Below are positions 22,735-31,706 of a stretch of 34,396 nucleotides of DNA, one piece after another. The notes under the pieces are model-generated. The model had not been told where the DNA came from. It searched no databases and was given only the letters and a program-made list of their open reading frames with translations. The stretch spans positions 1 to 34,396 of the forward strand of contig CAIRYQ010000019.1 in the NCBI GenBank assembly GCA_903882875.1. The letters run 5' to 3'. The first letter of the stretch is position 1, and every line of letters starts with the position of its first letter. This DNA comes from an uncultured Spartobacteria bacterium. Lineage in GTDB: Bacteria > Verrucomicrobiota > Verrucomicrobiia > Chthoniobacterales > Chthoniobacteraceae. The translations under genes and the position numbers were made by a program.

Positions 22735-24339
22735 TCAGACGATCTTCAGCTCCGCGCCGGTATTCGCATCGTGCAGGCTGAACCTTTCGTGGTGATAGGT
22801 TGGGTCTGGTCGGAAGGTGAGCTTGCCGGCGTACTTGCGTTCGATCTCGACGAGCAATTCCTCGTCCTCCTTGCGGAGACGGTCGAGGACGTGCGGGTGA
22901 AGCTGGATGCGGATCTCGTGGATGTTCACGTAGTACTTCATCACGCGATGCAGGCCGCGCTGGATTTCCACGCTCATGCTCATGGGGCTCTTCACTTTTC
23001 CGCGGCCATTGCAGTACGGGCACGGCTGGAAGACGGAGCCGCTGATGCTCTCCTGCGCGCGTTGGCGCGTCATTTCCATGAGGCCGAGCGGCGAGATGGG
23101 GAGGACGTGCGTCTTCGCCTTGTCGCGGCGCAGGCAGTCCTTCATGCGCTGATAGACGGCCTGCTGATCCTTGCGGCTCTTCATGTCAATGAAGTCGCCG
23201 ATGATGAGGCCGCCGATGTTGCGGAGGCGGAGCTGGCGCGCGATTTCATCCACGGCCTCCATGTTCGTCTGGAAGATCGTTTTCTCAACGTCGCGCGCGC
23301 CCTTGTTGCGGCCCGTGTTCACGTCCACGGCGACGAGCGCCTCGGTCTCATCAATCACGATGTAGCCACCGCACTTGAGCCAGACTTGGCGGTGGAATGC
23401 GTCCTCGATCTGCTTCTGGATGCCGTATCGCTCGAAGATCGGCACGGGCTCCCTGTAGTGCGTGATGCGCGAGACGCTGCGCTTGCTCACCTGGCCGACC
23501 ATTTCCTGCATGCGCTTCACGCTGTGCTCGTCGTCGCACACGACCTCCTCGATTTCGTCGGTGAGAAAATCGCGCACGGTGCGCTCGACGAGATCGGGCT
23601 CCTGGAAAACGCAGGCCGTTCCTTTTTTCTCCTTCATCTGCGCCTCGATGCTGCGCCACTGCTCGACGAGGTACGCGATGTCGCGGATGAAATAGCGTGC
23701 CTTCTGGCCTTCGCCCACGGTGCGGATGATGACGCCCATGCCCTCAGGCACGCTGAGTTCGCGGAGGATTTTGCGCAGGCGTTCGCGCTCTTTCGGGTTT
23801 TCGATTTTGCGCGAGATACCGCATTGGTCGCTGAACGGCATGAGCACGAGGAAGCGTCCCGCGAGGCTGATGTTCGTCGTAATGCGCGGGCCCTTCGTGC
23901 TGATGGGGCCCTTCGTCACCTGCACGAGCACTTCGCTGCCGACGGGGTAGATGCTCGGGATGTCCTTCGAGGTGATACGCTGCTTCTGCTTCTTGTTCGT
24001 GCGCTCGACTTCCTCGACGCCCGCGTCGAGTGCTGCGGGCAGTGCGTCCCAGAAATGCAGGAACGCATTCTTTTCATAGCCGATGTCCACGAACATGGCC
24101 TTGAGCCCTTGCTCGATGTTGCGCACGCGGCCTTTGAAAATGCTGCCGACGATGTTCCGTTCGTTGGTGCGCTCGACGTTGTATTCTTCGAGCACTCCGT
24201 TCTCGAGGAGCGCGACGCGCTTCTCCAGTTTTTCGACGGTGATGATGAGTTTGTTGCCAGTCTGGCGGGGTCCGAGTCCGATGAGTCGTTTCACTTTGTT
24301 GATGATGGAAATGGTTGTCTGAGCGAGTTTCTTGAGCAC
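22735..24339 (-). CDS. rng: ribonuclease G/E family
   Basis: 534 residues, the size of RNase G rather than RNase E. An S1-like RNA-binding domain lies near 40-140 (GSIFKGRVRNIEQGLKAMFV). The catalytic core has EALVAVDVNTGR (D339) and GGLIIGDFIDM (D382), the two Mg-binding aspartates. The zinc-link CPYC is at 440-443. The enzyme is an endoribonuclease acting on single-stranded AU-rich sites, in 16S rRNA 5' maturation and mRNA decay. The start is GTG 24339, 13 bp after the mrdA stop, so it is probably the last gene of the mre operon. An association of rng with mreBCD is known in other bacteria. The insert AALDAGVEEVERTNKKQKQR near residue 110 sits inside the S1 region, as in other RNase G/E proteins. 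Confidence 0.95.
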   Translation of the reverse strand: MLKKLAQTTISIINKVKRLIGLGPRQTGNKLIITVEKLEKRVALLENGVLEEYNVERTNERNIVGSIFKGRVRNIEQGLKAMFVDIGYEKNAFLHFWDALPAALDAGVEEVERTNKKQKQRITSKDIPSIYPVGSEVLVQVTKGPISTKGPRITTNISLAGRFLVLMPFSDQCGISRKIENPKERERLRKILRELSVPEGMGVIIRTVGEGQKARYFIRDIAYLVEQWRSIEAQMKEKKGTACVFQEPDLVERTVRDFLTDEIEEVVCDDEHSVKRMQEMVGQVSKRSVSRITHYREPVPIFERYGIQKQIEDAFHRQVWLKCGGYIVIDETEALVAVDVNTGRNKGARDVEKTIFQTNMEAVDEIARQLRLRNIGGLIIGDFIDMKSRKDQQAVYQRMKDCLRRDKAKTHVLPISPLGLMEMTRQRAQESISGSVFQPCPYCNGRGKVKSPMSMSVEIQRGLHRVMKYYVNIHEIRIQLHPHVLDRLRKEDEELLVEIERKYAGKLTFRPDPTYHHERFSLHDANTGAELKIV

Positions 24340-24352
24340 TGGAGGGTGAGTT

Positions 24353-26683
24353 TTAGCGGCGGCCGGCTGGGGCCAGCGCAGATGGAGGCTGGGTTTTGTT
24401 TCCTGGGGTTCCTGAGTTTTTCGGGTTGAAAAGGCGCTGGAAAAAATTGGGCTTTGTCACGCGGCCGCGCGCGTCGGCGGCTTCGCGCAGATCGGGCTTC
24501 GCGGAACTTTTCTCGCGTGCGCCGGAGGCAATGTTGGGATCGTCGCTGTGGCCCGCTGTCTCCTCGACCGCGATGTGTGCGTCGGGCTTCTGGTCGGTGC
24601 CTTTGAAAGTGGTCGCCACGAGAGTGCTGGCGCCGCCGTCCTCCTTGAGCCGGATTTCGGAGATGTAGGAAGTGTGTCCCTTGACCGGATCCATCCACGC
24701 GATCTTCGGCGCATAGCCGCCTTCGAGTGCGAGGCATTCGGTGAGGATTTTGTGCGCGACGGGCGCCGCGACATCGCCTCCGGATTTTGCGCCCTGAATC
24801 ATCACGACGATGGAGTACTTCGGCTGTTTGTAAGGCGCGAAGCACATGAACCACACATGGTTGTCCTTCTCCCTGATCGGGCGTCCGCGATCGTCCTTGC
24901 CAGTCGTCCGCCAGAACTGCGCGGTGCCCGTCTTGCCTGCGACTTCGACGCCCTTGATGCGTGCCTTCGATCCGGTGCCGCCGGCCTCGTTCACGACCTT
25001 CCACATGCCCTGCCGCACGGCTTCGATTTCGCCCGCGCTGAATCCCATGCCTGGGAGATTCGCCCGCACTTTCGGTTCGACCGGCACGACAAAATTTCCC
25101 TGCTCGTCGCGGACGTCGGCGCCCGCGGAATCCACGACGCGAGAGACGAGGCGCGGGTAATAGGCCGTGCCGCCATTGGCGACGGTGGCGCAGACGATGG
25201 CCATTTGCAGCGGCGAGGCGAGCACGTCGCCCTGGCCGATCGCGGTGTTTGCGAGATAGCCCGAGGATTTTTCGAGGACGGATCTGCCGTGCGCGGCGAG
25301 CCAGCGCGGGCCGGGGAGCGTGCCGGGGCTTTCGGCGCTGAGCGGGAGGCCCGAGCGCATTCCGAGCCCGAGCGCATCGCCGATCTTCTCGTAGTTGATC
25401 AGCTTCGCGTCGCGGCCCCATTGGTAAAAGTAGCTGTTGCACGAGTGCTTGATCGCGCTGCCGAGGCTGAGCGCGCCATGAGCGCCGCCGCACTTCATCA
25501 GTTTTTTTCCGAAGATCACGCCGCCGGTGCAACTGTAAGTCTTGCCCGGCGACAGGCCCGCAAGGAATCCGGCGAACGACGAGACGATCTTGAAAGTCGA
25601 GCCGGGCGCGAAGGACTGCACGGCGCGATTCACGAGCGGATCGGTCGGATCGTCGTCGAGCTTCTGGTAGTCCTCGGCGCTGATTTTCGGGATGAAAATG
25701 TTCGGATCGTAGTTCGGCACGCTCGCCATCGCGAGCACGTCGCCGTTGCTCGGATCCACGACGACGACAGCCGCTCGTCCCACGCCGGCCTGCTTCAGCG
25801 TCTGCTCGGCGATGGTCTGGATGCGCGCGTCAATCGTGAGATACACGTTGTTGCCGGGCTGCGGCTCCTCGCGCGAAAGCTCCGCGCCGATCTTGTTTTT
25901 TGCGCTGCGTTCGAGCGTGCGCGTGCCGGGCCTGCCGCGCAGCCACTGGTCGTAGGCTTTCTCAATGTCGGAGCGGCCCTGCACGTCCGGCTGATAGTAG
26001 GTGAAGCTGCCGATGTCCGGCAGCTTGTTGATGTCCTCCGGTGCGCCGACGTAGCCGAGGATGTGCGCGGCGAGCGAGCCGTAGAGGTACTGCCGAACGG
26101 GGCGCAGCGAGATTTCCACACCGGGCAGCCCGATGTCGTTCTCGGAAATTTTTGCGACGGCGTTGAAATTCACATCCTCGAGATAGCTGTACGGCACATG
26201 CTCATTCGTGCGGAAGTGGCGCTCGAGCAGCCCCGCGGCGTAGTCGCGGGCGAGGTGCAGTTTTTCAAAGCCGGGGATCACCGTCTGATTCACGATCTCG
26301 ACGATATCGGGCACCTCGACGTCCTTCAGCATCCCGTCGCGCGTCGTGCGGTAGCTCACGCGGGGAAAGTCGCCGTCGTTCTGCTCGATGAAACCCTTGA
26401 CCATTTGCGGGAGGTAGAAATCCACGCAGTAGCTGGAGCGGTTCGCCACGAGCGTGATGCCGTTGCGGTCGCGGATTTCACCGCGCACGCTCGGGATGCG
26501 GATGGTGACGGACGATCCCTTGCGCAGGCGGTCGGTCCATTTTTTTGAATTCGTCACCTGCTCGTACCAGAGTTTCGCAGAGAGCACGCCGAGCATCCCG
26601 AGCATGAATCCTCCGAGCACGTACACGCGGATCGCCGTGCTTGAGAGCGCGCGCATTTTCAGGATTTTGCGGAGCATGCTCAT
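24353..26683 (-). CDS. mrdA: penicillin-binding protein 2 (elongation transpeptidase)
   Basis: 776 residues. One N-terminal membrane anchor lies at about 16-36, then a class B PBP dimerisation region (VRGEIRDRNGITLVANR). The transpeptidase motifs are STFK at 362-365 (S362 is the acyl-enzyme serine), SCN at 414-416 and KTG at 584-586. It cross-links peptidoglycan during side-wall growth, with RodA and the MreBCD complex. The length is above the about 630 residues usual for PBP2 because of a long, charged, Pro/Ser/Ala-rich C-terminal tail after about residue 720. It starts 4 bp after the mreD stop. ATG 26677 (MLRKIL) is an alternative start. Confidence 0.96.
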   Translation of the reverse strand: MSMLRKILKMRALSSTAIRVYVLGGFMLGMLGVLSAKLWYEQVTNSKKWTDRLRKGSSVTIRIPSVRGEIRDRNGITLVANRSSYCVDFYLPQMVKGFIEQNDGDFPRVSYRTTRDGMLKDVEVPDIVEIVNQTVIPGFEKLHLARDYAAGLLERHFRTNEHVPYSYLEDVNFNAVAKISENDIGLPGVEISLRPVRQYLYGSLAAHILGYVGAPEDINKLPDIGSFTYYQPDVQGRSDIEKAYDQWLRGRPGTRTLERSAKNKIGAELSREEPQPGNNVYLTIDARIQTIAEQTLKQAGVGRAAVVVVDPSNGDVLAMASVPNYDPNIFIPKISAEDYQKLDDDPTDPLVNRAVQSFAPGSTFKIVSSFAGFLAGLSPGKTYSCTGGVIFGKKLMKCGGAHGALSLGSAIKHSCNSYFYQWGRDAKLINYEKIGDALGLGMRSGLPLSAESPGTLPGPRWLAAHGRSVLEKSSGYLANTAIGQGDVLASPLQMAIVCATVANGGTAYYPRLVSRVVDSAGADVRDEQGNFVVPVEPKVRANLPGMGFSAGEIEAVRQGMWKVVNEAGGTGSKARIKGVEVAGKTGTAQFWRTTGKDDRGRPIREKDNHVWFMCFAPYKQPKYSIVVMIQGAKSGGDVAAPVAHKILTECLALEGGYAPKIAWMDPVKGHTSYISEIRLKEDGGASTLVATTFKGTDQKPDAHIAVEETAGHSDDPNIASGAREKSSAKPDLREAADARGRVTKPNFFQRLFNPKNSGTPGNKTQPPSALAPAGRR

Positions 26684-26687
26684 GGGA

Positions 26688-27224
26688 TCAGATCGCAGTG
26701 CGCCTCGGTGTGAAGAGCCCCGCGCGGCGGCCGAACCAGTTCAGGAAAAGGAAAAGCGGTGCGGCGAAAAATGCCGTGACGAGTGCGGTCCCGGCGATGC
26801 GCGTCCAGATCTCGCGGGGCCACACGAGCGCGAACGGCTCGCGGCGGAACGTGATGATCACGTATTCCACGAGGACCAGCGCCGAGGTGAGCAGGCCCGC
26901 GACCGCCGCGTGGATGAACCACAGGCCGCGCAGGAAGAGCGGGCGCAGGCCGTTCATCAGCGCGCCGATCCCCGCGTAGAGCAGGATGGTGCCGCCGAAC
27001 GGAAAGTCCGCGCGCCCCTCGACGGGCATGAAGTGCATGCAGTCCCACATGAGCCCCGCGGCGAATGCGAGCACGAGCATGCTCCACACGGGCAGCGCCG
27101 CCGCGCCGCACAGAAAGACGATCGGCAGCACCATAATCTGGCTGCCGAATCCGGGCACGGCACCGACGAAATGCTGGAGCACGAGGCCGACGAACATCGC
27201 TGCGATGAATGCGATCGTGATCAT
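26688..27224 (-). CDS. mreD: rod-shape-determining protein MreD
   Basis: 178 residues, with about five hydrophobic segments covering most of the length (ITIAFIAAMFVGLVLQ, MVLPIVFLCGAAA, WSMLVLAFAAGLMWD, ILLYAGIGALMNG, GTALVTAFFAAPLFLFL). The motif 'AGLMWDCMH..P.EGRADFPFGGTIL' corresponds to the typical 'G...D......G...L' of MreD. MreD is an integral membrane partner of MreC in the elongasome. It is identified partly from its place: it starts 2 bp after mreC and ends 4 bp before mrdA. Confidence 0.9.
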   Translation of the reverse strand: MITIAFIAAMFVGLVLQHFVGAVPGFGSQIMVLPIVFLCGAAALPVWSMLVLAFAAGLMWDCMHFMPVEGRADFPFGGTILLYAGIGALMNGLRPLFLRGLWFIHAAVAGLLTSALVLVEYVIITFRREPFALVWPREIWTRIAGTALVTAFFAAPLFLFLNWFGRRAGLFTPRRTAI

Positions 27225-27226
27225 TT

Positions 27227-28063
27227 TCAGCGGGATGTGGTGGCCCCTTTCATTCCTGTGATCACGAAGACATCCGAGAGTCCGGCGATGTCAACGGAGG
27301 GTTCGATGACGGCCTGCCCGTCGAGTTCGCGTGATTTGAACTCGACGATCTGCCCGATGAGAATCCCCGGCGGATACACGCTGCCCGCGCCGCTCGTGAG
27401 GATTTTCTGGCCGGGCCGCAGCGGTGCGAAGCGCGAGAGAAAATTCAGCGTCATCGTGGGCTGGATGCTGTTCGAGGTGCGCTGGCCGCGCACTTCCACG
27501 CGCACGATGCCCTGTTCCTTCGATCCCTCGACTGAGCCGGCGACCTTGCAGTTTTCATCCGAGATCAAAAGCACGGTGGCGGAGTGTTCGCTGAGGGTCA
27601 TCACTTTCCCAACGAGGCCGTCGGGCGTGACCACAGCGAGCCCGGCCTCGATCAGATCGAGCGTGCCCTTGTCAATCACGATGGTGCTCCACCAGTTTGA
27701 AGGGCTGCGCCCGATCACGCGCGCGGGCACGACTGCGAACGGCGAATTTTTCTGGTAGCCGAGCGCGGCCTTCATTCGGATGTTCTCGGACTCGACGCCG
27801 CGCAGTGCCAGGTTTGTGGCGCGCAGCTCGTCGTTGCTCACCCTGAGCTGCTTGTTTTCGGCTTCGAGTTCGTCGAGTTTTTTCAGGCCCGCTTGGTACG
27901 CCCTGCGGCGCGAGTCCAGCTCCGATCCCTTTTTCAAAAACGGAGAGATGAGCCCGACGAACCCGCTCTGGAGCCGCTGCCGGTTGCGCGAACTGAGGAG
28001 GAAGACAAACGTCAGCGCGAGGAGGAAGACGCCGATGGCGATGAGGTTTGCGCGGCGGTTCAT
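27227..28063 (-). CDS. mreC: rod-shape-determining protein MreC
   Basis: 278 residues. One N-terminal membrane helix (LIAIGVFLLALTFVFLL), a coiled coil at about 60-100 (LKKLDELEAENKQLRVSNDE), and a periplasmic beta-barrel part with VIGRSPSNWWSTIVIDKGT, GLVGKVM and PPGILIGQIV, all standard MreC features. It joins MreB/MreD to the peptidoglycan synthases. I chose ATG 28063 because GGAGGT lies 7 bp upstream; the in-frame ATG at 28090 has no such site and would add nine residues before the membrane helix. Confidence 0.95.
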   Translation of the reverse strand: MNRRANLIAIGVFLLALTFVFLLSSRNRQRLQSGFVGLISPFLKKGSELDSRRRAYQAGLKKLDELEAENKQLRVSNDELRATNLALRGVESENIRMKAALGYQKNSPFAVVPARVIGRSPSNWWSTIVIDKGTLDLIEAGLAVVTPDGLVGKVMTLSEHSATVLLISDENCKVAGSVEGSKEQGIVRVEVRGQRTSNSIQPTMTLNFLSRFAPLRPGQKILTSGAGSVYPPGILIGQIVEFKSRELDGQAVIEPSVDIAGLSDVFVITGMKGATTSR

Positions 28064-28185
28064 GGCGCGCACCTCCGGAGAAATGCGCAACGCAGAATGC
28101 GCAACGCAGAATGCACGGCGGCGTAGCGCGCAGCGTCGCTGAACCGCGGCTGTCCTTGCGCGGGTGCCTGTTGGCTCTGGGTCAT
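28060..28185 (-). CDS. possible 41-residue leader ORF coupled to mreC
   Basis: The frame from ATG 28185 (MTQSQQAPAQGQPRFSDAAR...) ends in a TGA that overlaps the mreC start as ATGA. It crosses two exact 14-bp direct repeats (28083-28096 and 28097-28110, atgcgcaacgcaga). The overlap could couple translation, but the peptide has no recognisable features and the repeats make chance likely. Confidence 0.2.
   Translation of the reverse strand: MTQSQQAPAQGQPRFSDAARYAAVHSALRILRCAFLRRCAP
28071..28076 (-). promoter_or_regulatory. ribosome binding site of mreC
   Basis: GGAGGT on the minus strand, 7 bp before ATG 28063. It is the clearest Shine-Dalgarno sequence I found in the window and decides the mreC start. 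Confidence 0.75.
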
Positions 28186-28201
28186 CGGGGCGGTCGGCGG
28201 A

Positions 28202-29248
28202 TTAGTTCCGCCACTGCCGATCCGTCGCGGTGACCTGCCGGAGGAATTTCATCTCGCTCAATGCGCGGCCGGTCCCTTCGGCCACCGCGCTGAGCGGATC
28301 CTCCGCGACATGCACGGGCAGCCCGGTCTCCTCGCTGAGGAGACGGTCGAGCCCGCGCAGGAGCGCGCCGCCGCCGGCGAGCACGAGGCCTCGATCCACG
28401 AGGTCGGCGCTCAGCTCGGGAGGGCATCGCTCCAGGGTCACGCGAACATTGTCCACGATGGTGGAAATCGGCTCCAGCAGCGCCTCGCGGACTTCCTGCG
28501 AAGTCACGCTCAGCGTTTTCGGCAGGCCCGCCACGAGGTCGCGTCCCTTGACCTCCATGGTGGTTTCCTTCTCGATCGGATAGGCGCTCCCGATCTTGAT
28601 CTTGATGTCCTCGGCGGTGCGTTCGCCGATCATCAGGTTGTAGGCCCGCTTCATGTACTGGATAATCGCCTCGTCGAGCTCATCGCCCGCGACGCGCACA
28701 CTCCGGCTGAAGACAATGCCGGAGAGTGAGATCAACGCCACCTCGGTGGTGCCACCGCCGATGTCTATGATCATGTTGCCCGCCGCGTCCTGCACAGGGA
28801 GTCCGCAGCCGATGGCCGCAGCCATTGGCTCCTCAATGAGGAAGACTTCCCGCGCACCCGCATGCACGGCCGATTCTCTCACCGCGCGTTTCTCGACCTC
28901 CGTGATGCCTGAGGGCACCGCGATGACAACGCGCGGGCGTGGTTTGAAAAGAGTGCGCTTGCCGTGGACCTTCTGGATGAAGTGCCGCAGCATCGCCTCA
29001 GTGACTTCGAAATCCGCGATGACGCCGTCCTTCAACGGACGAATCGCGACGATGTTTCCCGGCGTGCGCCCGAGCATCCTTTTTGCCTCGTCGCCGACGG
29101 CGAGCACCTTGCTCGTGCCCGCCACCACGGCAACGACCGACGGCTCGCGCAATACGATGCCGTGGTCCTTGACGTAAACGAGCGTGTTCGCCGTTCCGAG
29201 GTCTATTCCGATGTCGTTGGAGAAAAGTCCAAGTAAGCCATTAAGCAT
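28202..29248 (-). CDS. mreB: rod-shape-determining protein MreB
   Basis: 348 residues, the normal length. It belongs to the actin/HSP70 ATPase fold: phosphate-1 motif [11 protein letters not shown] at 12-22, phosphate-2 motif DIGGGTTEV at 162-170, and [14 protein letters not shown] near the C-terminus. An N-terminal amphipathic segment (MLNGLLGLF) would bind the membrane. MreB filaments orient the elongation machinery and set rod shape. It is the first gene of the operon mreB-mreC-mreD-mrdA-rng; 138 bp separate it from mreC. No clear promoter or Shine-Dalgarno sequence is visible upstream. Confidence 0.97.
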   Translation of the reverse strand: MLNGLLGLFSNDIGIDLGTANTLVYVKDHGIVLREPSVVAVVAGTSKVLAVGDEAKRMLGRTPGNIVAIRPLKDGVIADFEVTEAMLRHFIQKVHGKRTLFKPRPRVVIAVPSGITEVEKRAVRESAVHAGAREVFLIEEPMAAAIGCGLPVQDAAGNMIIDIGGGTTEVALISLSGIVFSRSVRVAGDELDEAIIQYMKRAYNLMIGERTAEDIKIKIGSAYPIEKETTMEVKGRDLVAGLPKTLSVTSQEVREALLEPISTIVDNVRVTLERCPPELSADLVDRGLVLAGGGALLRGLDRLLSEETGLPVHVAEDPLSAVAEGTGRALSEMKFLRQVTATDRQWRN

Positions 29249-29645
29249 CGCGCTACCGAGAGTTGAGAAGGGGCGCGGTCAGCACCCCTGCGAGTGGAGA
29301 AACCCGCGCGCCACTGCCCGCGAACGGGGGAAATGTGCGAAACTGGCGCGGGAGATTTCATGTGTCGTGAAAATTAGGGGTGGACTTTTAGGTTCCGAAC
29401 GGATGGGCGTCAAAGAAAATCCCTACAAATGTCATTTTGGTGACGGAACGCGCGTGAGGCGCGTGTTGCCGGAAGTCCCCCCGATTTCGGATTCCTTCTC
29501 CCCGTCCTGCTCGTGTTCGCGCTCTCCAAGAAGCAGCGCGAGCCAGGGCACGAGCAGGACGGAGAAGCGGGATTGCAAACGGGGACACCGCCTCGTCGCA
29601 CGCCTGCATTGCATTTGGAGAATGTCCGCTGGTAGCGTCCCGCGC
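29249..29645. other. divergent intergenic region between mreB and sorA-like gene
   Basis: Nearly 400 bp must hold the mreB and sorA-like promoters. I could not assign either with confidence. No RNA gene is recognisable. The only strong structure is the inverted repeat at 29495-29567, listed separately. Confidence 0.5.
29495..29567. repeat. 73-bp inverted repeat
   Basis: cttctccccgtcctgctcgt (from 29495) pairs with acgagcaggacggagaag (29550-29567), with a 2-base bulge. The inner part (gttcgcgct / agcgcgagc) pairs again partly. It is not related in sequence to the palindromic family seen at 9439, 13073 and 34171. It may be a REP-like element or act in the mreB/sorA promoter region. Confidence 0.7.
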
Positions 29646-30878
29646 ATGACTGCTCCCATCGTTCCAGAAATTTCGCGCCGATCGTTTCTCCGCCGCGCCG
29701 CGCTCGCTGCCGCGGTGCTGCCCGCGGGACTGCGTGCCGAGACGGTCACTCTGCCTTTCGAGAACGGTGAGCGCGAGCTGGTGAAGTATCCGCAAAAGCG
29801 CGCGCTCATCCGGCTCACGTCGCGTCCGCCGCAGCTCGAAACACCGTTCGCGATTTTCAACGACGGCGCGATCACGCCGAACGACGCGTTCTTCGTGCGC
29901 TACCATCTCGCCGGTTCGCCGCCCGCACGCGAACTGCTGACGGCGGATGCGTTCCGCTTGCAGGTGCTCGGAAAAGTGAACACGCCGCTGAAGCTCAACG
30001 TCGAGGAGCTGCGCAGGCATTTTGAACCGATCGAGATCACCGCGGTGAACCAGTGCAGCGGGAACAGCCGTGGCTTTTTCAATCCGCGCGTGCCCGGCGG
30101 ACAGCTCGGCAACGGCGCGATGGGGAATGCAAAGTGGAAGGGCGTGCGGCTCAAGGACGTGTTGGAAATGGCGGGACTTCTCGCAGGTGCGAAGCAGGTG
30201 CTCTTCAACGGACTCGACACGCCGCCCGCTCCGACGGTGCCGGATTTCATCAAGGCCCTCGATGTCGAGCAGGCGCTCGATCCCGACATCCTGCTCGCCC
30301 ACGAGATGAACGGCGAGCCGCTGCCGTGGCTGAACGGCTTCCCGCTGCGCCTCGTCGTGCCGGGGCACTACGGCACGTATTGGGTTAAGCACCTTCACGA
30401 AATCACCGTCGTGGACGAGACGTTCAAGGGCTTCTGGATGGATCCCGCGTACCGCATCCCGGACACCGAATGCGCCGCCATTGCGCCCAACACCGCGCCG
30501 AAAAAGACCGTGCCCATCTCGCGGTTCAACGTGCGCTCATTCATCACGAGCCACACCGACGGCGCGCAGCTCAAGGCGGGTGTGCAGCAGATCGTGAAGG
30601 GCATCGCATTCGACGGCGGACACGGAATCCGCGAAGTGCTCTTCAGCAGCAATGACGGGCACAGTTGGCGCGAGGCGGAACTCGGACGCGACCTCGGAAA
30701 ATATTCCTTCCGGGAATGGACCATCGCCTTCGCGCCGAAGACCGAGGGCGAGCGCAAGCTGCGCGTGAAAGCCACGAACACGCTCGGCCAGTCGCAGCCG
30801 CTTGAGCCGCTCTGGAATCCTGCCGGCTACATGCGCAACGTCGTCGAGACCGTCACCGTCACCGTCCAGAAAGCCTGA
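29646..30878 (+). CDS. Tat-exported molybdopterin-dependent sulfite oxidase-like protein (SorA-like)
   Basis: 410 residues. A twin-arginine signal, SRRSFLRR at 10-17 followed by AALAAAVLPAGLRAE, means export as a folded cofactor-containing protein. The molybdenum ligand is in VNQCSGNSRG (C137), followed by NPRVPGGQLGNGAMGNAKW, as in the bacterial sulfite dehydrogenase SorA. Conserved HYGTYWVKHLHEI and a C-terminal Ig-like dimerisation domain (IREVLFSSNDGHSWREAEL) complete the family layout. It would oxidise sulfite to sulfate in the periplasm and pass electrons to the cytochrome encoded 3 bp downstream. I chose ATG 29646 because it places the RR motif near the N-terminus. Sulfite as the substrate is inferred from family and partner. 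Confidence 0.9.
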   Translation: MTAPIVPEISRRSFLRRAALAAAVLPAGLRAETVTLPFENGERELVKYPQKRALIRLTSRPPQLETPFAIFNDGAITPNDAFFVRYHLAGSPPARELLTADAFRLQVLGKVNTPLKLNVEELRRHFEPIEITAVNQCSGNSRGFFNPRVPGGQLGNGAMGNAKWKGVRLKDVLEMAGLLAGAKQVLFNGLDTPPAPTVPDFIKALDVEQALDPDILLAHEMNGEPLPWLNGFPLRLVVPGHYGTYWVKHLHEITVVDETFKGFWMDPAYRIPDTECAAIAPNTAPKKTVPISRFNVRSFITSHTDGAQLKAGVQQIVKGIAFDGGHGIREVLFSSNDGHSWREAELGRDLGKYSFREWTIAFAPKTEGERKLRVKATNTLGQSQPLEPLWNPAGYMRNVVETVTVTVQKA

Positions 30879-30881
30879 GTC

Positions 30882-31181
30882 ATGAAACGCATTCCCATCG
30901 CATTCCTCGCCTGCATCACATCCTCGTTCGCTGCCGACGAGTGGAAGCTGCCGGAGGAGAAAATCGCGTTCAAATCCGCGCCCGGCGCGGATCTCGTGCA
31001 GGCGAGCTGCATCATGTGCCACTCGCACGAATACATCACCACGCAGCCGCCGCTCACGCGCGACCAGTGGAAGGCTTCCGTCACGAAAATGCTCCAGAAA
31101 TACGGCGCGCCGATCGTACCGGAAAAAGTGGACGCGCTGCTCGACTACCTCGCACAGAGCTACGGCAAGGCGGTGAAGTGA
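30882..31181 (+). CDS. small c-type cytochrome subunit (SorB-like)
   Basis: 99 residues. A signal peptide (MKRIPIAFLACITSSFA) is followed by one heme-attachment motif CIMCH at 43-47 and a downstream Met (MLQKYGAPI) as candidate second heme ligand. The 'SC..CHS.EYI..QPP.....W...V.KM...YGAP' pattern is that of SorB, the electron acceptor subunit of bacterial sulfite dehydrogenase. The gene starts 3 bp after the SorA-like stop, so both are surely co-transcribed. Confidence 0.9.
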   Translation: MKRIPIAFLACITSSFAADEWKLPEEKIAFKSAPGADLVQASCIMCHSHEYITTQPPLTRDQWKASVTKMLQKYGAPIVPEKVDALLDYLAQSYGKAVK

Positions 31182-31245
31182 GTGATTCTGCGAAATCGGC
31201 ACGGCTCGACCAATCACAATAAGTCCTTTGAACGAAGACCGCTCA

Positions 31246-31596
31246 ATGTCGCTCCGGGGAAGGAGAGCTTTGCCGAAAGTGTTCGCGACTGCCTTCAAAA
31301 TTTGGATTCCAGTTACCATCATCGGCGGGCTTCTTTGGGGTCTTTTATTTTTCCTCGCTTTTGGACGAGCAATGTCTTCGTTCGGGCCACATCCATCGGC
31401 CTATCCAACTCCGCAGGAAGTGGCCCCACCCGGATTGCTCCTGAGCCTCTTGGCGTTTCCAGTCACACTCCCTGAAATTATCATGTCGGGTTTTCATCTT
31501 CCTCGATCCGCGCTTCCGTACGTTTGGGCGGTTCATCTCTTTCTCATGTGTTTCCTCGTCGCGCTGTTCAGGTATCGCCGAACCGTCTTTCGGTAG
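31246..31596 (+). CDS. small hypothetical membrane protein
   Basis: 116 residues from ATG 31246; a TTG at 31228 is an alternative start. Two to three hydrophobic segments are visible (IWIPVTIIGGLLWGLLFFLAF, LLLSLLAFPVTLPEII, VWAVHLFLMCFLVALF), with a Pro-rich loop between. I do not recognise the family. GC is lower than in the neighbouring genes. No operon link to sorB (64 bp gap) or asd is evident. Confidence 0.5.
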   Translation: MSLRGRRALPKVFATAFKIWIPVTIIGGLLWGLLFFLAFGRAMSSFGPHPSAYPTPQEVAPPGLLLSLLAFPVTLPEIIMSGFHLPRSALPYVWAVHLFLMCFLVALFRYRRTVFR

Positions 31597-31706
31597 CGCG
31601 CAAGACAGTCAGAAATCAAAAGGCCGGTCCGATTTGGTGGAACCAGCGCCGGTGTTTCCCCGCCTTGCCAAGCGCCGCTTCGTCGCTACCGTCCGCGCTC
31701 CTTTTT

